Below are positions 53,756 through 53,891 of a stretch of DNA of 53,891 nucleotides, piece by piece. Every line of letters starts with the position of its first letter. The stretch's first letter is position 1. Where the stretch lies: the NCBI GenBank assembly GCA_938034385.1, contig CALHLC010000024.1, positions 1 through 53,891 on the forward strand, in the 5' to 3' direction. The position numbers were made by a program, and so were the translations under genes. Source of the stretch: an uncultured Bacteriovoracaceae bacterium. GTDB taxonomy: Bacteria; Bdellovibrionota; Bacteriovoracia; Bacteriovoracales; Bacteriovoracaceae. The notes under the pieces are model-generated. The model did not search any database and was not told the DNA's origin. It saw nothing but the letters and a program-made list of their open reading frames with translations.

Positions 53756-53891
53756 CCTTCCCCCATTGACTAGTCCAGTCGTTATGTCGTAAGCATTGCG
53801 TTATCTGGACGCAACAAATGGAGAAGAAAATGGGAAGAAAAAACTTTAAACCAGAACAAATTATTAAGATTTTAAGAGGTATTGAATCCTT
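53753..53891 (+). mobile_element. IS3-family insertion sequence, left end (truncated by window)
   Basis: The element begins TGACCTTCCCCCATTGACTA, which resembles the TGACCTGCCCCC terminal repeats of many IS3-family members (IS407-like group). It sits exactly where the oxidoreductase frame is lost and is followed by the start of an IS3-type orfA. The right end, second ORF and target duplication lie beyond the window. Confidence 0.82.
53830..53891 (+). CDS. IS3-family transposase OrfA, N-terminal fragment
   Basis: The visible protein MGRKNFKPEQIIKILRGIES matches the helix-turn-helix start of IS3-family OrfA proteins (R-F-x-x-E-Q-I-I-x-x-L). The ATG at 53830 has GGAG six bases upstream; an ATG at 53818 is in frame but lacks such a site. 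OrfA binds the terminal repeats and, via frameshift with OrfB, gives the active transposase. Truncated by the window edge. Confidence 0.82.
   Translation, partial: MGRKNFKPEQIIKILRGIES

Overview
The window is an AT-rich stretch of bacterial chromosome, almost fully coding, with short intergenic gaps and tightly overlapped genes. The organism is Gram-negative: it has a complete lipid A / outer-membrane assembly block (lpxD-fabZ-lpxA-lpxB-lpxK with bamA, skp and lolCD). Low G+C, many signal-peptide lipoproteins, secreted peptidases and a lysine-rich histone-like protein suggest a predatory bacterium of the Bdellovibrionota, probably Bacteriovorax/Halobacteriovorax-like. That placement is inference from gene content and style, not from a marker-gene search. 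No rRNA, tRNA or CRISPR array was found.

Layout. 1-235: 5' part of a lysine-rich repeat protein running off the left edge, followed by a 374-bp AT-rich non-coding gap. 610-5901 (minus): clpA, clpS, murI and rpsA, with a strong rpsA terminator whose T-tract abuts the murI start codon. 5987-18244 (minus): one long, tightly packed envelope block reading prfB, lolC, lolD, bamA, skp, lpxD, fabZ, lpxA, a Gfo/Idh oxidoreductase, lpxB, lpxK and a DUF3108 lipoprotein. prfB has a textbook programmed +1 frameshift. 18301-22432 (minus): a two-gene unit of unknown function, an outer-membrane-barrel-like protein followed by a 938-residue lipoprotein with two EF-hand-like loops. 22540-31182: ybeY diverging from a plus-strand run mazG, coaE, aldehyde dehydrogenase, a small protein, a degenerate ABC ATPase, lipA, lipB, then (past a minus-strand repeat-stalk lipoprotein) maf and queC. 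31218-38507 (minus): an LEA-like amphipathic repeat protein, an FAD oxidase, leuS, a secreted M91/NleD-like metallopeptidase and lysS. 38589-41978 (plus): a class II glutamine amidotransferase and a cysteine-rich, vWA-containing lipoprotein. 41979-53544 (minus): infA, an orphan C5 DNA methyltransferase, an M3 peptidase lipoprotein, an alpha/beta hydrolase, a coiled-coil lipoprotein, an exported methyltransferase, a 1143-residue exported protein, a transglutaminase-like exported protein and a LysR regulator. 53624-53891 (plus): an Old Yellow Enzyme gene cut after 43 codons by the left end of an IS3-family element.

How the genes work together. The 6-18 kb block makes lipid A (LpxD, LpxA, LpxB, LpxK, with FabZ for acyl chains), inserts outer-membrane proteins (BamA, Skp) and delivers lipoproteins (LolCD). 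The window encodes many clients of those systems, including at least six predicted lipoproteins and one barrel protein. The Gfo/Idh gene between lpxA and lpxB is where gnnA lies in species that make diamino-sugar lipid A. The less ordinary genes are mostly exported: the M91-like and M3 peptidases, the vWA adhesin-like lipoprotein, the EF-hand lipoprotein/barrel pair, the exported methyltransferase, and the 1143-residue/transglutaminase-like pair. These are the best candidates for undescribed biology.
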